Positions 7,815-15,784 of a DNA stretch of 64,000 nt are shown piece after piece. This stretch comes from Chitinophaga silvatica (GTDB taxonomy: Bacteria > Bacteroidota > Bacteroidia > Chitinophagales > Chitinophagaceae). The notes under the pieces were generated by a model that saw only the letters and a list, made by a program, of their open reading frames with translations, was not told where the DNA came from and did not search any database. Position 1 is the first letter of the stretch. Every line of letters starts with the position of its first letter. The stretch covers positions 434,001 through 498,000 of the forward strand of contig NZ_QPMM01000002.1 of assembly GCF_003419895.1 (NCBI RefSeq), given 5' to 3'. The translations under genes were made by a program, and so were the position numbers.

Positions 7815-9710
7815 ATGAGCGAAAACAACATTATTAACGAACAAAACGCTGAGCAACAGGCTCCGCAGGCAACTGCAGAAACAGCGACAACAAAAGCGCC
7901 TGTAGCAAAAGTTGAAACTGCACATGACGATTTCGACTGGAGCGTAGACAAACGTAATGTTTCTTCTTACAGCAAAGAAGAAAAAGAAAAGTATGATCAA
8001 ACTTACGAAGGCACTTTCAAAGTGTTTGAAGAAAACAGCCTGTTAACAGGTACTGTAGTTGGTTTGACTAATACAGACGTAGTTATCAACATCGGTTTCA
8101 AATCTGATGGTTTGATTTCTCTGAACGAGTTCCGTGATTTACCAGGATTGAAAATCGGTGACGAAGTTGAAGTACTGGTAGTTGAAAAAGAAGACAGAGA
8201 CGGTAACCTGCACCTGAGCCGTAAACAAGCTCGCCAAAAACGTGCATGGGAAAAAATCGTTGAAGTTTACAGAACTGGTGAAGTGGTTACAGGTACTGTT
8301 ACCAGCAAAACTAAAGGTGGCTTGATCGTTGACGTTTACGGAATGGAAACATTCTTACCAGGTTCTCAGATCGATGTGAAACCTGTTACCGATTACGATC
8401 AGTTCGTTGGTAAAACAATGGAGTTCAAAGTGGTTAAGGTTAACGAAACTATCCGCAACGCCGTTGTTTCCCACAAAGCACTTATCGAAAGCGATATCGA
8501 ACAACAAAGAGTGGATATCATCAGCAAACTGGAAAAAGGCCAGGTGCTCGAAGGTACCATCAAAAATATCACCGACTTCGGTGCATTCATCGACCTGGGT
8601 GGTCTGGATGGCTTACTGTATATCACCGATATCAGCTGGGGCCGTATCTCTCACCCAAGCGAAGTGCTCCAAATGGATCAGAAAATCAACGTTGTGGTGC
8701 TCGACTTCGACGACGAAAAACGTCGCATAAGCCTGGGTTACAAACAATTGACTCCGCATCCTTGGGATACTTTACCTGCTACCATCGTTGAAGGTGCTAA
8801 AGTAAAAGGTAAAGTTGTTAACATCGAAGATTACGGTGCATTCCTGGAAATCATGCCTGGCGTAGAAGGCCTGGTTCACGTTTCTGAAATCTCTTGGGCT
8901 TCAACTCCAATCAACGCTAAGGAATTCTTCAAATTAGGCGAAGAATACGAAGCAGTGGTAGTTACCCTGAGCAAAGAAGAGCGTAAAATGTCTCTGTCTA
9001 TCAAACAACTGACAGAAGATCCATGGTCTACTATCGAAACTAAATTCCCTGTTGACAGCCGTCATAAAGGTATCGTGAAAAACATCACTCCTTATGGCGT
9101 ATTCGTTGAACTGGAAACTGGTATCGGCGGTATGATTCACATCTCCGACCTGAGCTGGATCAAACGTTTCAACCACCCATCTGAATACACTAAAGTAGGT
9201 AACGAAATTGATGTAGTAATCCTGGGTATTGATAAAGAAAACCGTAAACTCAGCCTCGGTCACAAACAGATCGAAGAAGATCCATGGAACACTTTTGAAA
9301 CTATCTTCCCTATCAACTCAGTACACGAAGGTACCGTTGTGAAGAAAGATGATAAAGGTGCTACCGTGCAACTGCAATACGGTCTGGAAGCATACGCTCC
9401 TGCTCGTCACCTGAAAACTGAAGATGACAAACCAATCAACGTTGAAGACGTGAAAGAATTCATGATCATCGAATTCGATCGCAGCGAAAAACGTATCTTG
9501 GTTTCTCACACCCGCGTTTGGGAAAAAGCTCAGGCTGAAGAAAAACAAGCTGTCATCAAAGAAAAGAAAGAAGAAGCTGACAAAACTCGCAAGGCTGTGA
9601 AAAACATCCAGGGCAAAGTTGAAAAAGCTACTTTAGGTGATCTTGGTGCTTTAGCTGAATTAAGAGAAAAATTGAAACAATCTGAAGGTGACGATAAAGC
9701 GGCACAATAA
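7815..9710 (+). CDS. rpsA: 30S ribosomal protein S1, six S1 domains
   Basis: Binds mRNA on the small ribosomal subunit and helps unfold and place it for initiation, which matters in Bacteroidota because most of their mRNAs lack Shine-Dalgarno sites. The 631-residue protein has an acidic/Ala-rich N-terminus (about 1-60) and six S1 repeats, seen as GTVVGLTNTDVVINIGFKSD, GTVTSKTKGGLIVDVYGM, GTIKNITDFGAFIDLGGLDG, GKVVNIEDYGAFLEIMPGVE, GIVKNITPYGVFVELETGI and GTVVKKDDKGATVQLQYGL, each followed by HLSRKQ or SLGYKQ/SLSIKQ-type endings. The tail is Lys/Glu-rich and probably coiled. Codon use is strongly biased, as for highly expressed genes. It is monocistronic: own promoter before, strong terminator after. 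Confidence 0.97.
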   Translation: MSENNIINEQNAEQQAPQATAETATTKAPVAKVETAHDDFDWSVDKRNVSSYSKEEKEKYDQTYEGTFKVFEENSLLTGTVVGLTNTDVVINIGFKSDGLISLNEFRDLPGLKIGDEVEVLVVEKEDRDGNLHLSRKQARQKRAWEKIVEVYRTGEVVTGTVTSKTKGGLIVDVYGMETFLPGSQIDVKPVTDYDQFVGKTMEFKVVKVNETIRNAVVSHKALIESDIEQQRVDIISKLEKGQVLEGTIKNITDFGAFIDLGGLDGLLYITDISWGRISHPSEVLQMDQKINVVVLDFDDEKRRISLGYKQLTPHPWDTLPATIVEGAKVKGKVVNIEDYGAFLEIMPGVEGLVHVSEISWASTPINAKEFFKLGEEYEAVVVTLSKEERKMSLSIKQLTEDPWSTIETKFPVDSRHKGIVKNITPYGVFVELETGIGGMIHISDLSWIKRFNHPSEYTKVGNEIDVVILGIDKENRKLSLGHKQIEEDPWNTFETIFPINSVHEGTVVKKDDKGATVQLQYGLEAYAPARHLKTEDDKPINVEDVKEFMIIEFDRSEKRILVSHTRVWEKAQAEEKQAVIKEKKEEADKTRKAVKNIQGKVEKATLGDLGALAELREKLKQSEGDDKAAQ

Positions 9711-9730
9711 GTAAGTTTCATCTAATATTT

Positions 9731-9766
9731 ATCCCGTCTCTACTCCGTAGAGGCGGGATTTTTTTT
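9731..9766 (+). terminator. rpsA terminator
   Basis: TCCCGTCTCTAC, loop TCC, GTAGAGGCGGGA with one mismatch, followed by eight T. Twenty bases after the rpsA stop. Confidence 0.92.
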
Positions 9767-9860
9767 GCTTATTGCTAACTCCTTTGCTCATTCAATCAGC
9801 AAATTTTTACAGTATCAACATTGATCCATCTGGCTAATAACCGGTGATTTTATTTAAAGC

Positions 9861-9894
9861 AAAAAAGCATAAGCGATGTTTAACGCTTATGCTT
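9861..9894 (-). terminator. Terminator of the HAD phosphatase gene
   Basis: AAGCATAAGCG and CGCTTATGCTT form an 11-base perfect stem; on the minus strand it is followed by a run of T (plus-strand AAAAAA at 9861-9866). Located 28 bases after the HAD stop. Confidence 0.85.
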
Positions 9895-9921
9895 CCATAT
9901 ATCATTATCCAGAGAGATTTA

Positions 9922-10584
9922 CTATTTCATAATAAGCAGATCCAATTTCGTATCATTAAAATCCAACAAACTATCCAGCTGCATATTTGCCAGCACATAT
10001 CTCGGATTATGCCTGTTATGGGCCTCTGGCACCACTACCGTAGTCATACGGGCTGCCTTGGCTGCAATCATACCCGTAACTGAATCTTCAAATGCTATAC
10101 AGTCCAGTGGCTTACTGTTCAGCGCCTGTGCACAAGCCAGATAAACTGCCGGATGTGGTTTACCATAATCCTCAAACTCTGCCGAATACACTGCCTGAAA
10201 ATACGGCGCCAGCTCAAAGTGCTGCAATACCGCAGTAATCAAACGCAAAGGAGAGGAAGATGCTAAGCCTATCTTAAATTGCTTAGCCTGGAAATATTGC
10301 AAAATATATTCAACCCCTTCCATAGGCCTGCCTTCTTTTATAATCTTCTGAGTAACATTGTCGATAATCTCATTTACTACCTGCTCAGAACTTTTACCTT
10401 CCCATTTAAAGTAATCATGCCAGTAACTAACTACTTCCTTGGTTCTTAGACCCGTTGTGAGATGGGTGAGCTCCGGAGATAATGTTACGCCCACTGAAGC
10501 AAATACTTCCCGCATGGCCACTCCCCAAAGTGGTTCAGAATCAACCAATAACCCATCCATATCAAATATAACCGTATCAATCAT
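9922..10584 (-). CDS. HAD-superfamily sugar-phosphate phosphatase, HxpB/YniC-like
   Basis: Cytoplasmic phosphatase of the beta-phosphoglucomutase-like HAD subfamily, 220 residues. Motif I is VIFDMDGLLVDSEPLWG with nucleophile Asp; motif II is GLASSSPLRLI; motif III and IV are the Lys in YGKPHPAVYL and FEDSVTGMIAAKAARM. The cap motif TTGLRTKEVVSYWHDYF resembles E. coli YniC/HxpB, which hydrolyses hexose phosphates such as 2-deoxyglucose-6-phosphate. The frame extends 26 codons upstream, but I choose the ATG at 10584 because MIDTVIFDMDG is the normal family start and a -7 element lies at 10608-10615, inside that extension. The gene is alone. The substrate is inferred from the subfamily only. 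Confidence 0.88.
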   Translation of the reverse strand: MIDTVIFDMDGLLVDSEPLWGVAMREVFASVGVTLSPELTHLTTGLRTKEVVSYWHDYFKWEGKSSEQVVNEIIDNVTQKIIKEGRPMEGVEYILQYFQAKQFKIGLASSSPLRLITAVLQHFELAPYFQAVYSAEFEDYGKPHPAVYLACAQALNSKPLDCIAFEDSVTGMIAAKAARMTTVVVPEAHNRHNPRYVLANMQLDSLLDFNDTKLDLLIMK

Positions 10585-10607
10585 ATGCGCTGTTTTCGTA
10601 TGCGCCG

Positions 10608-10615
10608 CAAAGATA
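10608..10615 (-). promoter_or_regulatory. Promoter -7 element of the HAD phosphatase
   Basis: Minus-strand TATCTTTG, 24 bases before the ATG at 10584. It supports the shorter start, because the longer frame would begin upstream of the promoter. Confidence 0.5.
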
Positions 10616-10783
10616 AGAAGATAAATTTCAGTGCCTACCCATAACAAAAAGTTATACCACATAAAGGGAGGTTATTCTGAATTCACCTGTAAATGCTATA
10701 AAACTACGTGTAGTAGCGGGTTTGCATTGCCACACCCGGAAAAACTCCAATAATCATTATTATTTATTCATCCTAAAAAAGTT

Positions 10784-10813
10784 TTGGAAAGATGAAGTAC
10801 ATTTCTATCTTTG
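10784..10813 (+). promoter_or_regulatory. Full-consensus promoter of the sulfite reductase/siroheme operon
   Basis: TTG at 10784-10786, a spacer of exactly 19 bases, and TATCTTTG at 10806-10813: both halves of the Bacteroidota sigma consensus. Transcription would start near 10820, about 20 bases before the leader-peptide ATG. Confidence 0.8.
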
Positions 10814-10840
10814 TATTACTCTACTAAAATTATAGGGAAT

Positions 10841-10918
10841 ATGGGTAATAGTTGGAAAGAAAACCGCAGTATGATTGGAAATCCGTGTTGTTGTATACTG
10901 GCGGAGAGACGTGCCTAA
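10841..10918 (+). CDS. Leader peptide with three consecutive Cys codons
   Basis: A 25-codon frame directly after the operon promoter: it begins MGNSWKENRSMIGNP, then CCC (TGT TGT TGT at 10886-10894), then ILAERRA and TAA at 10916. A run of Cys codons in a short frame just before a sulfur-assimilation operon is the hallmark of a ribosome-mediated attenuator that reads charged tRNA-Cys. The sequence GCGGAG just 3' of the Cys codons (10901-10906) can pair with CTCCGC in the left arm of the following terminator. No other role for the peptide is apparent. There is no Shine-Dalgarno site, as usual in this phylum. Translation is inferred, not shown. Confidence 0.65.
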   Translation: MGNSWKENRSMIGNPCCCILAERRA

Positions 10919-10955
10919 TAACGAGTAATCAGTAAATACTGAAATCATTATAGAC

Positions 10956-10987
10956 AAGCCTCCGCTTCAAACGGGGGCTTTTATATA
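10956..10987 (+). terminator. Attenuator terminator before the sulfite reductase gene
   Basis: AAGCCTCCG (10956-10964), loop CTTCAAA, CGGGGGCTT (10972-10980): nine pairs with one G-T, then TTATATA. Its left arm contains CTCCGC (10960-10965), the complement of GCGGAG at 10901-10906 in the leader peptide frame, so the two pairings exclude each other. It sits 38 bases after the leader stop and about 55 bases before the operon's first gene. Confidence 0.7.
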
Positions 10988-11039
10988 CCCCCCGACCAAA
11001 ATTAGAATTGCTTTTTACCACCACCTGAAAATACTTTTT

Positions 11040-13160
11040 ATGCAAAGCTTCAGAACAGAACTGGAAAATCCGATCGTTGAACAAGATATCATCGAACTGG
11101 AAAAAAAGATCCGTCTATTCCGCGAAGGATCTATCAGCGATGAAAAATTTCGTAGCCTCCGCCTTGCCAGAGGGGTTTACGGCCAACGTCAACCAGGGGT
11201 ACAAATGGTGCGCATCAAATTACCTTACGGTAAAATGACCCTGCAACAATGGCACCGTATCACCGAAGTTTCTGATGAATATGCTACCAGCAACCTTCAC
11301 CTAACAACGCGTCAGGACGTTCAAATACACTACGTTAGTCTCGAAAGAACTCCTGAACTCTGGTCAAAACTCGAGCTCGACGATATTACAATCCGTGAAG
11401 CCTGCGGTAACACCGTACGTAACGTCACAGCTTCCGACAGAGCTGGTATCGATCCTGAAGAACCATTTGATATAACTCCATACGCCGATGCTACTTTCCG
11501 TTACTTCCTGCGTAATCCGGTAAGTCAGGAAATGGGCCGTAAAATCAAAATAGCCTTTTCTTCTTCTGAAAAAGATACCGCCTGGGCTTTCATGCACGAT
11601 TTCGGCATGATCCCTAAAGTGAAAATCATAGATGGTAAGGAAGTAAGAGGATTTAAAGTACTGGTAGCCGGCGGTTTAGGTGCCCAGCCTTTCCTTGCTA
11701 AAGTAGCTCACGAATTCCTGGAAACTCACCTGCTCATCCCGTATATCGAGAATGTACTTCGCGTATTCGACCGCTATGGCGAAAGAACAAGCCGTAATAA
11801 AGCGCGTATGAAATTCCTCGTTCAAAAAATTGGATTCGAAGAATTTAACCGCCTGGTGGAAGAAGAATATACTGCTATCAAAACTAAATCAGTTCCTGTA
11901 GATGCAGCAGCATGGCCTCAAACACAACCTCCGGCTCCTGTTACTTCTTTACCGGAATATACTGTTAAGAACCCTGCAAAATTTGAAGCCTGGAAGAAAA
12001 CCAACGTCTTCGAACAAAAGCAGAAAGGCTACTTCGCTGCCTATGTGAAAATCACTTTAGGTAACATCGGTTCAGCAATCAGCCGTCAGCTGATTGAGGC
12101 ACTTCGCCCCGTAATTGCCGATGACGTAAGGGTAACCGCTAACCAGGGCTTATTACTGAAATATATTTTACCTCAGCATCTCGAGTATGTGTACAGCGCT
12201 TTGGAAGCGGCTGGCTTCGCAGAACCGGGTTTCGACAGCATTGCCGATATCACCGCTTGCCCGGGTACCGATACCTGTAACCTCGGTATTTCCAGCAGCA
12301 CTGGTATTGCTAAGGTGCTGGAAGATGTGATCACCCAGGAATATCCTGATCTGATCTATAATAAAGATATTAAGATTAAAATAAGCGGTTGTATGAACTC
12401 CTGCGGCCAGCACGGCATCGCCAGCATCGGCTTCCATGGTTCTTCCATGAAGAGTGCCGGTAAGGTATTACCTGCTCTCCAGGTATTGCTGGGTGGTGGT
12501 ATTGTTGGAGATGGCGTTGGTCGTGTAGCCGATAAGGTTATTAAAGTACCAAGCAGACGTGGCCCGGATGTTTTACGCAGCTTATTGAACGACTACGATC
12601 AAAACGGTGGTGAAAATGAACTGTTCAACGAATATTACGACAGAAATGGAGAGAAATATTTCTACGAACTGCTGAAACCTTTAACAGATCTGACTACCCT
12701 TACACAAGACGATTTCATCGACTGGGGCCAGGCTCAGGACTATGCTACTGCTATCGGAGTAGGAGAGTGCGCCGGTGTAATCATCGACCTGGTAGCTACC
12801 CTGCTGCTGGAAGCTGATGAGAAACTGGAATTAGGTGCTGCTGCTCTGGCTAATAATGCTTATTCAGATGCTATCTATCATGCTTACGCTTCTTTTGTAC
12901 AGGGCGCGAAAGCACTGTTGTTAGGCGAGGGAGTTAGCGGTAATACTCAAATTGGTATTATCAACGATTTTGATAAGCATTTTACCGCTACCGGTAAATT
13001 TACTTTCGATACAGATTTTAAATCAGTGGTGTTGCAACTAAACGCTAATGAGCCATCAGAGCAATTTGCGAAAGTATACTATGCTCAGGCTGCAGATTTC
13101 TATAAAGCAGCGCAGGTTTATCGTGAAAAAGCAGCTCAGACAGCGCCTGCACAGGCATAA
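11040..13160 (+). CDS. Siroheme-dependent sulfite (or nitrite) reductase with C-terminal HEPN-like extension
   Basis: A 706-residue assimilatory reductase using siroheme and a 4Fe-4S cluster to make six-electron reductions. It has two ferredoxin-like half-domains (GVYGQRQPGVQMVRIKLPYG; KGYFAAYVKITLGNIGSA) and two catalytic domains (TTRQDVQIHYV; CGNTVRNVTASDRAGIDP). The cluster ligands are Cys407 and Cys413 (ACPGTDTC) and Cys451 and Cys455 (GCMNSC). From about residue 550 there is a helical extension (ATAIGVGECAGVIIDLVATL, ALANNAYSDAIYHAYASFVQ) resembling HEPN domains, not needed in the classical enzyme. The three-Cys leader and the siroheme genes behind it favour sulfite over nitrite as substrate, but the sequence alone does not settle it. 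First structural gene of the operon. Confidence 0.88.
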   Translation: MQSFRTELENPIVEQDIIELEKKIRLFREGSISDEKFRSLRLARGVYGQRQPGVQMVRIKLPYGKMTLQQWHRITEVSDEYATSNLHLTTRQDVQIHYVSLERTPELWSKLELDDITIREACGNTVRNVTASDRAGIDPEEPFDITPYADATFRYFLRNPVSQEMGRKIKIAFSSSEKDTAWAFMHDFGMIPKVKIIDGKEVRGFKVLVAGGLGAQPFLAKVAHEFLETHLLIPYIENVLRVFDRYGERTSRNKARMKFLVQKIGFEEFNRLVEEEYTAIKTKSVPVDAAAWPQTQPPAPVTSLPEYTVKNPAKFEAWKKTNVFEQKQKGYFAAYVKITLGNIGSAISRQLIEALRPVIADDVRVTANQGLLLKYILPQHLEYVYSALEAAGFAEPGFDSIADITACPGTDTCNLGISSSTGIAKVLEDVITQEYPDLIYNKDIKIKISGCMNSCGQHGIASIGFHGSSMKSAGKVLPALQVLLGGGIVGDGVGRVADKVIKVPSRRGPDVLRSLLNDYDQNGGENELFNEYYDRNGEKYFYELLKPLTDLTTLTQDDFIDWGQAQDYATAIGVGECAGVIIDLVATLLLEADEKLELGAAALANNAYSDAIYHAYASFVQGAKALLLGEGVSGNTQIGIINDFDKHFTATGKFTFDTDFKSVVLQLNANEPSEQFAKVYYAQAADFYKAAQVYREKAAQTAPAQA

Positions 13161-13190
13161 TTAGTTTCATCTACCTAAATACTACTACAA

Positions 13191-13967
13191 ATGCAAAATA
13201 TACAACCGAAACTCACATTGATAGGTGCTGGACCAGGCGATCCTGAATTGATAACAGTGAAAGGCTTAAAAGCCATCCAGAATGCAAGGGTTATATTATA
13301 CGATGCATTGTCTAGCAACGAATTGCTAGACCATGCGCCGGCTAACTGCCTGAGACGTTTTGTGGGTAAACGCGCCGGTATGCATGTCTATTCCCAGGAT
13401 GAAATTAACCGGATGATTGTAAAATATGCATTAACTTATGGTAGTGTAGTAAGACTGAAAGGAGGCGATTCCTTTGTATTTGGTCGTGGTCAGGAAGAAA
13501 TAGCTTTTGCACAGCAGTTTGGAATTACTGCCGAAGTAATTCCAGGTGTTTCAAGCGCCATTTCAGTTCCGGGAATCAATAAAATTCCAGTAACAGCACG
13601 TAATGTAAGCGAAGGTTTTTGGGTAATTACCGGTAACACTCAAAACGGTAATTTATCACGCGATCTTCAACATGCTATCAACGCCAATACCACAGTAGTA
13701 ATACTGATGGGAATGAGCAAACTGGACGAAATAGCTGGTATCTATACCGCTGCAGGTAAAGGTGAAATTCCTGCTGCTATCATCCAGAACGGAACTTTGC
13801 CAACACAGAAAATCGGATTAGGAACGGTTGCTTCTCTACCTAAAATAGCCGCAGAAAAGGATCTGCATAACCCGGCTATCCTGGTTATTGGCGAGGTAGT
13901 CCGATTTCATGAAGACTTTCAGTCATTACAACAGAAGGTAGTGGAAGAACTAAAAATTGCTGTATAA
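13191..13967 (+). CDS. cobA: Uroporphyrinogen-III C-methyltransferase (SUMT)
   Basis: Transfers two methyl groups from SAM to uroporphyrinogen III, making precorrin-2, the branch point to siroheme. The 258-residue protein shows the tetrapyrrole methylase signatures LIGAGPGDPELITVKGLKA near the N-terminus, VVRLKGGDSFVFGRGQEEI, EVIPGVSSAISVPGINKIPV and TTVVILMGMSKLDEI. It starts 30 bases after the reductase stop and its TAA shares a base with the next ATG, so the three genes are co-transcribed and the last two translationally coupled. Its job here is to supply siroheme to the reductase. The single-domain form is separate from the CysG fusion of enterobacteria. Confidence 0.93.
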   Translation: MQNIQPKLTLIGAGPGDPELITVKGLKAIQNARVILYDALSSNELLDHAPANCLRRFVGKRAGMHVYSQDEINRMIVKYALTYGSVVRLKGGDSFVFGRGQEEIAFAQQFGITAEVIPGVSSAISVPGINKIPVTARNVSEGFWVITGNTQNGNLSRDLQHAINANTTVVILMGMSKLDEIAGIYTAAGKGEIPAAIIQNGTLPTQKIGLGTVASLPKIAAEKDLHNPAILVIGEVVRFHEDFQSLQQKVVEELKIAV

Positions 13968-14560
13968 TGGAAGAAAATCATTTATTCCCTGTTTTTTTCA
14001 AGCTACACAGACTTCATGTACTGGTAGTAGGAGGGGGGAATATCGGATTGGAAAAAACCAATGCTATGCTCGAAAATTGCCCACAGGCAACGATTACAGT
14101 GGTAGCATTGGATTTTTTGCCTGAACTGGTATCGTTGACCCATCAGTATCCTAACATTACTTTAGTACAAAAATCCTTTTCCTGCGGCGACTTACTGGGA
14201 AAAGACCTGGTCATTGCTGCTACCAACATTAAGGAATTCAATTATTATGTCTGGGAAAAAGCAAAGGGAAATCGTGTGCTGATCAATGTGGCTGATACTC
14301 CTGAATTGTGCGATTTTTATCTGGGTTCTATCGTTCGTAAAGGAAATCTGAAGATTGCCATCTCTACTAATGGTAAATCACCTACGATGGCAAAACGTTT
14401 GAAACAGGTATTACAGGAAGCTATTCCGGATAGCATCGATGAAATCCTTAATAAACTAGCGGTGATCAGGGATCGGTTGGCTGGAGACTTTTCCAGTAAA
14501 GTAAAAGAGTTGAATAATATTACAGATGTATTGGTAAAATCGGACAAGGAAAAGTCCTGA
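13967..14560 (+). CDS. Precorrin-2 dehydrogenase / sirohydrochlorin ferrochelatase
   Basis: Oxidises precorrin-2 to sirohydrochlorin with NAD and, in this family (Met8p, CysG N-terminal domain), inserts iron to give siroheme. The 197-residue protein has the Rossmann motif VLVVGGGNIGLEKTNAML, the nucleotide-binding ATNIKEFNYYVWEKAKG, the catalytic-region Asp in VLINVADTPELCDFYL, and ISTNGKSPTMAKRLKQVL. The ATG overlaps the cobA stop by one base (TAATG), implying coupled translation. It is the last gene of the operon; the DUF488 gene on the other strand ends on the adjacent base with no terminator hairpin that I can see between them. Confidence 0.92.
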   Translation: MEENHLFPVFFKLHRLHVLVVGGGNIGLEKTNAMLENCPQATITVVALDFLPELVSLTHQYPNITLVQKSFSCGDLLGKDLVIAATNIKEFNYYVWEKAKGNRVLINVADTPELCDFYLGSIVRKGNLKIAISTNGKSPTMAKRLKQVLQEAIPDSIDEILNKLAVIRDRLAGDFSSKVKELNNITDVLVKSDKEKS

Positions 14561-14902
14561 TTATTTTTCTATCAGTTCAAGCAGTACCTGCGCCTGATTA
14601 TGTTCCGTATCCTTAGCCCCATAAAGTAGTGTAACCTTTTGATGCTGCGCTTTTTTCCTTATTGCAGTCAACAATTCTTTCTTATCCTGTAATTCATGTT
14701 TGTATTTAGTTTTAAACTCGGCGAATTTAGCAGGGTCGTGGTTAAACCATTCCCTTAATTCGTTGCTGGGAGCTATTTCTTTTTCCCATTCATCTATATG
14801 TGCTTCTTCTTTTGAAATACCTCTTGGCCAGAGCCTGTCTACCAATATTCTAAAACCATCTTTGCTATCATAAGGCTCGTAAATTCTTTTTATTTGTAGC
14901 AT
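14561..14902 (-). CDS. DUF488 family protein (YeaO-like)
   Basis: A 113-residue small cytoplasmic protein of the DUF488 family, whose function is unknown. The family is recognised by [60 protein letters not shown] and the C-terminal [18 protein letters not shown]. The length is that of the YeaO branch. It is convergent with, and directly abuts, the siroheme operon (stop codons at 14560 and 14561), so the two transcripts must overlap. It is probably monocistronic and unrelated in role to its neighbours. Confidence 0.88.
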   Translation of the reverse strand: MLQIKRIYEPYDSKDGFRILVDRLWPRGISKEEAHIDEWEKEIAPSNELREWFNHDPAKFAEFKTKYKHELQDKKELLTAIRKKAQHQKVTLLYGAKDTEHNQAQVLLELIEK

Positions 14903-14985
14903 AACGATTGTTTTTATAGCTGTAACACAGGCAGATTACTGTTTGTTTGTAACGTACTCTGCTCAAAAAAAATTATAATTGCAGA

Positions 14986-15660
14986 ATGACAAATCAGGAA
15001 ATTATTGCCGCAACGGTTACATATGTAAAGGACGAATTGAGGTTGGCAGAAGGAGGGCATGATTGGTGGCATATCAACAGGGTATGGAATAATGCCAGAT
15101 ATATTGCAAAAAGCGAAGATGTGGATCTGTTGGTAGTAGAATTAGGTGCATTATTGCATGATATCGCAGATTCAAAATTTCATAATGGTGATGAGGAAAT
15201 TGGTCCGGCTAAAACGGCTGCATTTCTGCAATCATTAAATCTGGAAGCAGAAGTAATTGACAAGGTGGTGAAAATTGTGCAGCATATTTCGTTTAAAGGT
15301 GGAAATGAAAAAAAGGAATATAGTTCACCCGAATTGTCTGTTGTTCAGGATGCCGACAGGTTAGATGCTATTGGAGCTATTGGAATAGCAAGGGCTTTCA
15401 ACTATGGTGGATTTAAGAACAGGGCAATTTATGATCCTGAAATAGATCCTGATTTAAAATTAACCAGGGAAGCCTATAAAAAGAGTACAGCTCCAACAAT
15501 TAATCATTTCTACGAAAAGTTATTGTTGCTAAAAGACAGGATGAATACTAAAACAGGAAAAAAGATGGCGGAGGAGCGGCATCAATATATGGAAGGGTTC
15601 CTGGACCAATTTTATAGGGAATGGGATGGTGGTAGCTCGCAAAGCAGCAAAGAGGCATAA
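14986..15660 (+). CDS. HD-domain phosphohydrolase, YedJ/YpgQ-like
   Basis: Metal-dependent HD hydrolase, 224 residues, probably acting on nucleotides or phosphate esters. The metal ligands are visible: His in GGHDWWHINRVW, the HD pair in GALLHDIADSKF, His in IVQHISFKGG and Asp in VVQDADRLDAIGAIGIARAF. The family length is normally about 210-215. Here the last residues, SSQSSKEA, are encoded inside the left arm of the long hairpin element that starts at 15635, and the stop codon lies inside it too. The C-terminus therefore looks as if it was re-made when the element arrived or formed. The hydrolase core is unaffected. Confidence 0.87.
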   Translation: MTNQEIIAATVTYVKDELRLAEGGHDWWHINRVWNNARYIAKSEDVDLLVVELGALLHDIADSKFHNGDEEIGPAKTAAFLQSLNLEAEVIDKVVKIVQHISFKGGNEKKEYSSPELSVVQDADRLDAIGAIGIARAFNYGGFKNRAIYDPEIDPDLKLTREAYKKSTAPTINHFYEKLLLLKDRMNTKTGKKMAEERHQYMEGFLDQFYREWDGGSSQSSKEA

Positions 15661-15779
15661 GCAGCAAAGAGGCGAATTTTATTAAAAAGAGCGAAGATTA
15701 TGTATTTAATGATTACATAATCTTCGCTCTTTTTAATAATTTTCTTATGCTGCTTATGCTTCTCTGCGCCTTTGCGAGC
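15635..15779. repeat. Long hairpin element A (CTCGCAAAG family)
   Basis: A 145-base imperfect palindrome between convergent genes. The outer arms are GCTCGCAAAG (15635-15644) and CTTTGCGAGC (15770-15779). The inner core is a perfect 24-base stem (15681-15704 with 15714-15737) around a 9-base loop, and it can act as a bidirectional terminator. The left arm carries a tandem unit, GCAGCAAAGAGGC, twice, with related sequence in the right arm. It shares the CTCGCAAAG ends with elements at 29786-30035 and 57551-57756. The left arm encodes the end of the HD hydrolase. Confidence 0.85.
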
Positions 15780-15784
15780 AATAA

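Noticed and set aside
10585..10662. Longer N-terminus of the HAD phosphatase
   Set aside because: A -7 promoter element lies within it and the family starts right before the DMDG motif.
10784..11039. SAM or other sulfur-linked riboswitch before the sulfite reductase
   Set aside because: No SAM-type conserved core is visible; the short frame with three Cys codons and the competing stems explain the region better.
11040..13160. Assignment as nitrite reductase
   Set aside because: The motif set fits both; no nitrate reductase or nitrite transporter is nearby and the Cys leader and siroheme genes favour sulfite, so nitrite is kept only as an alternative.
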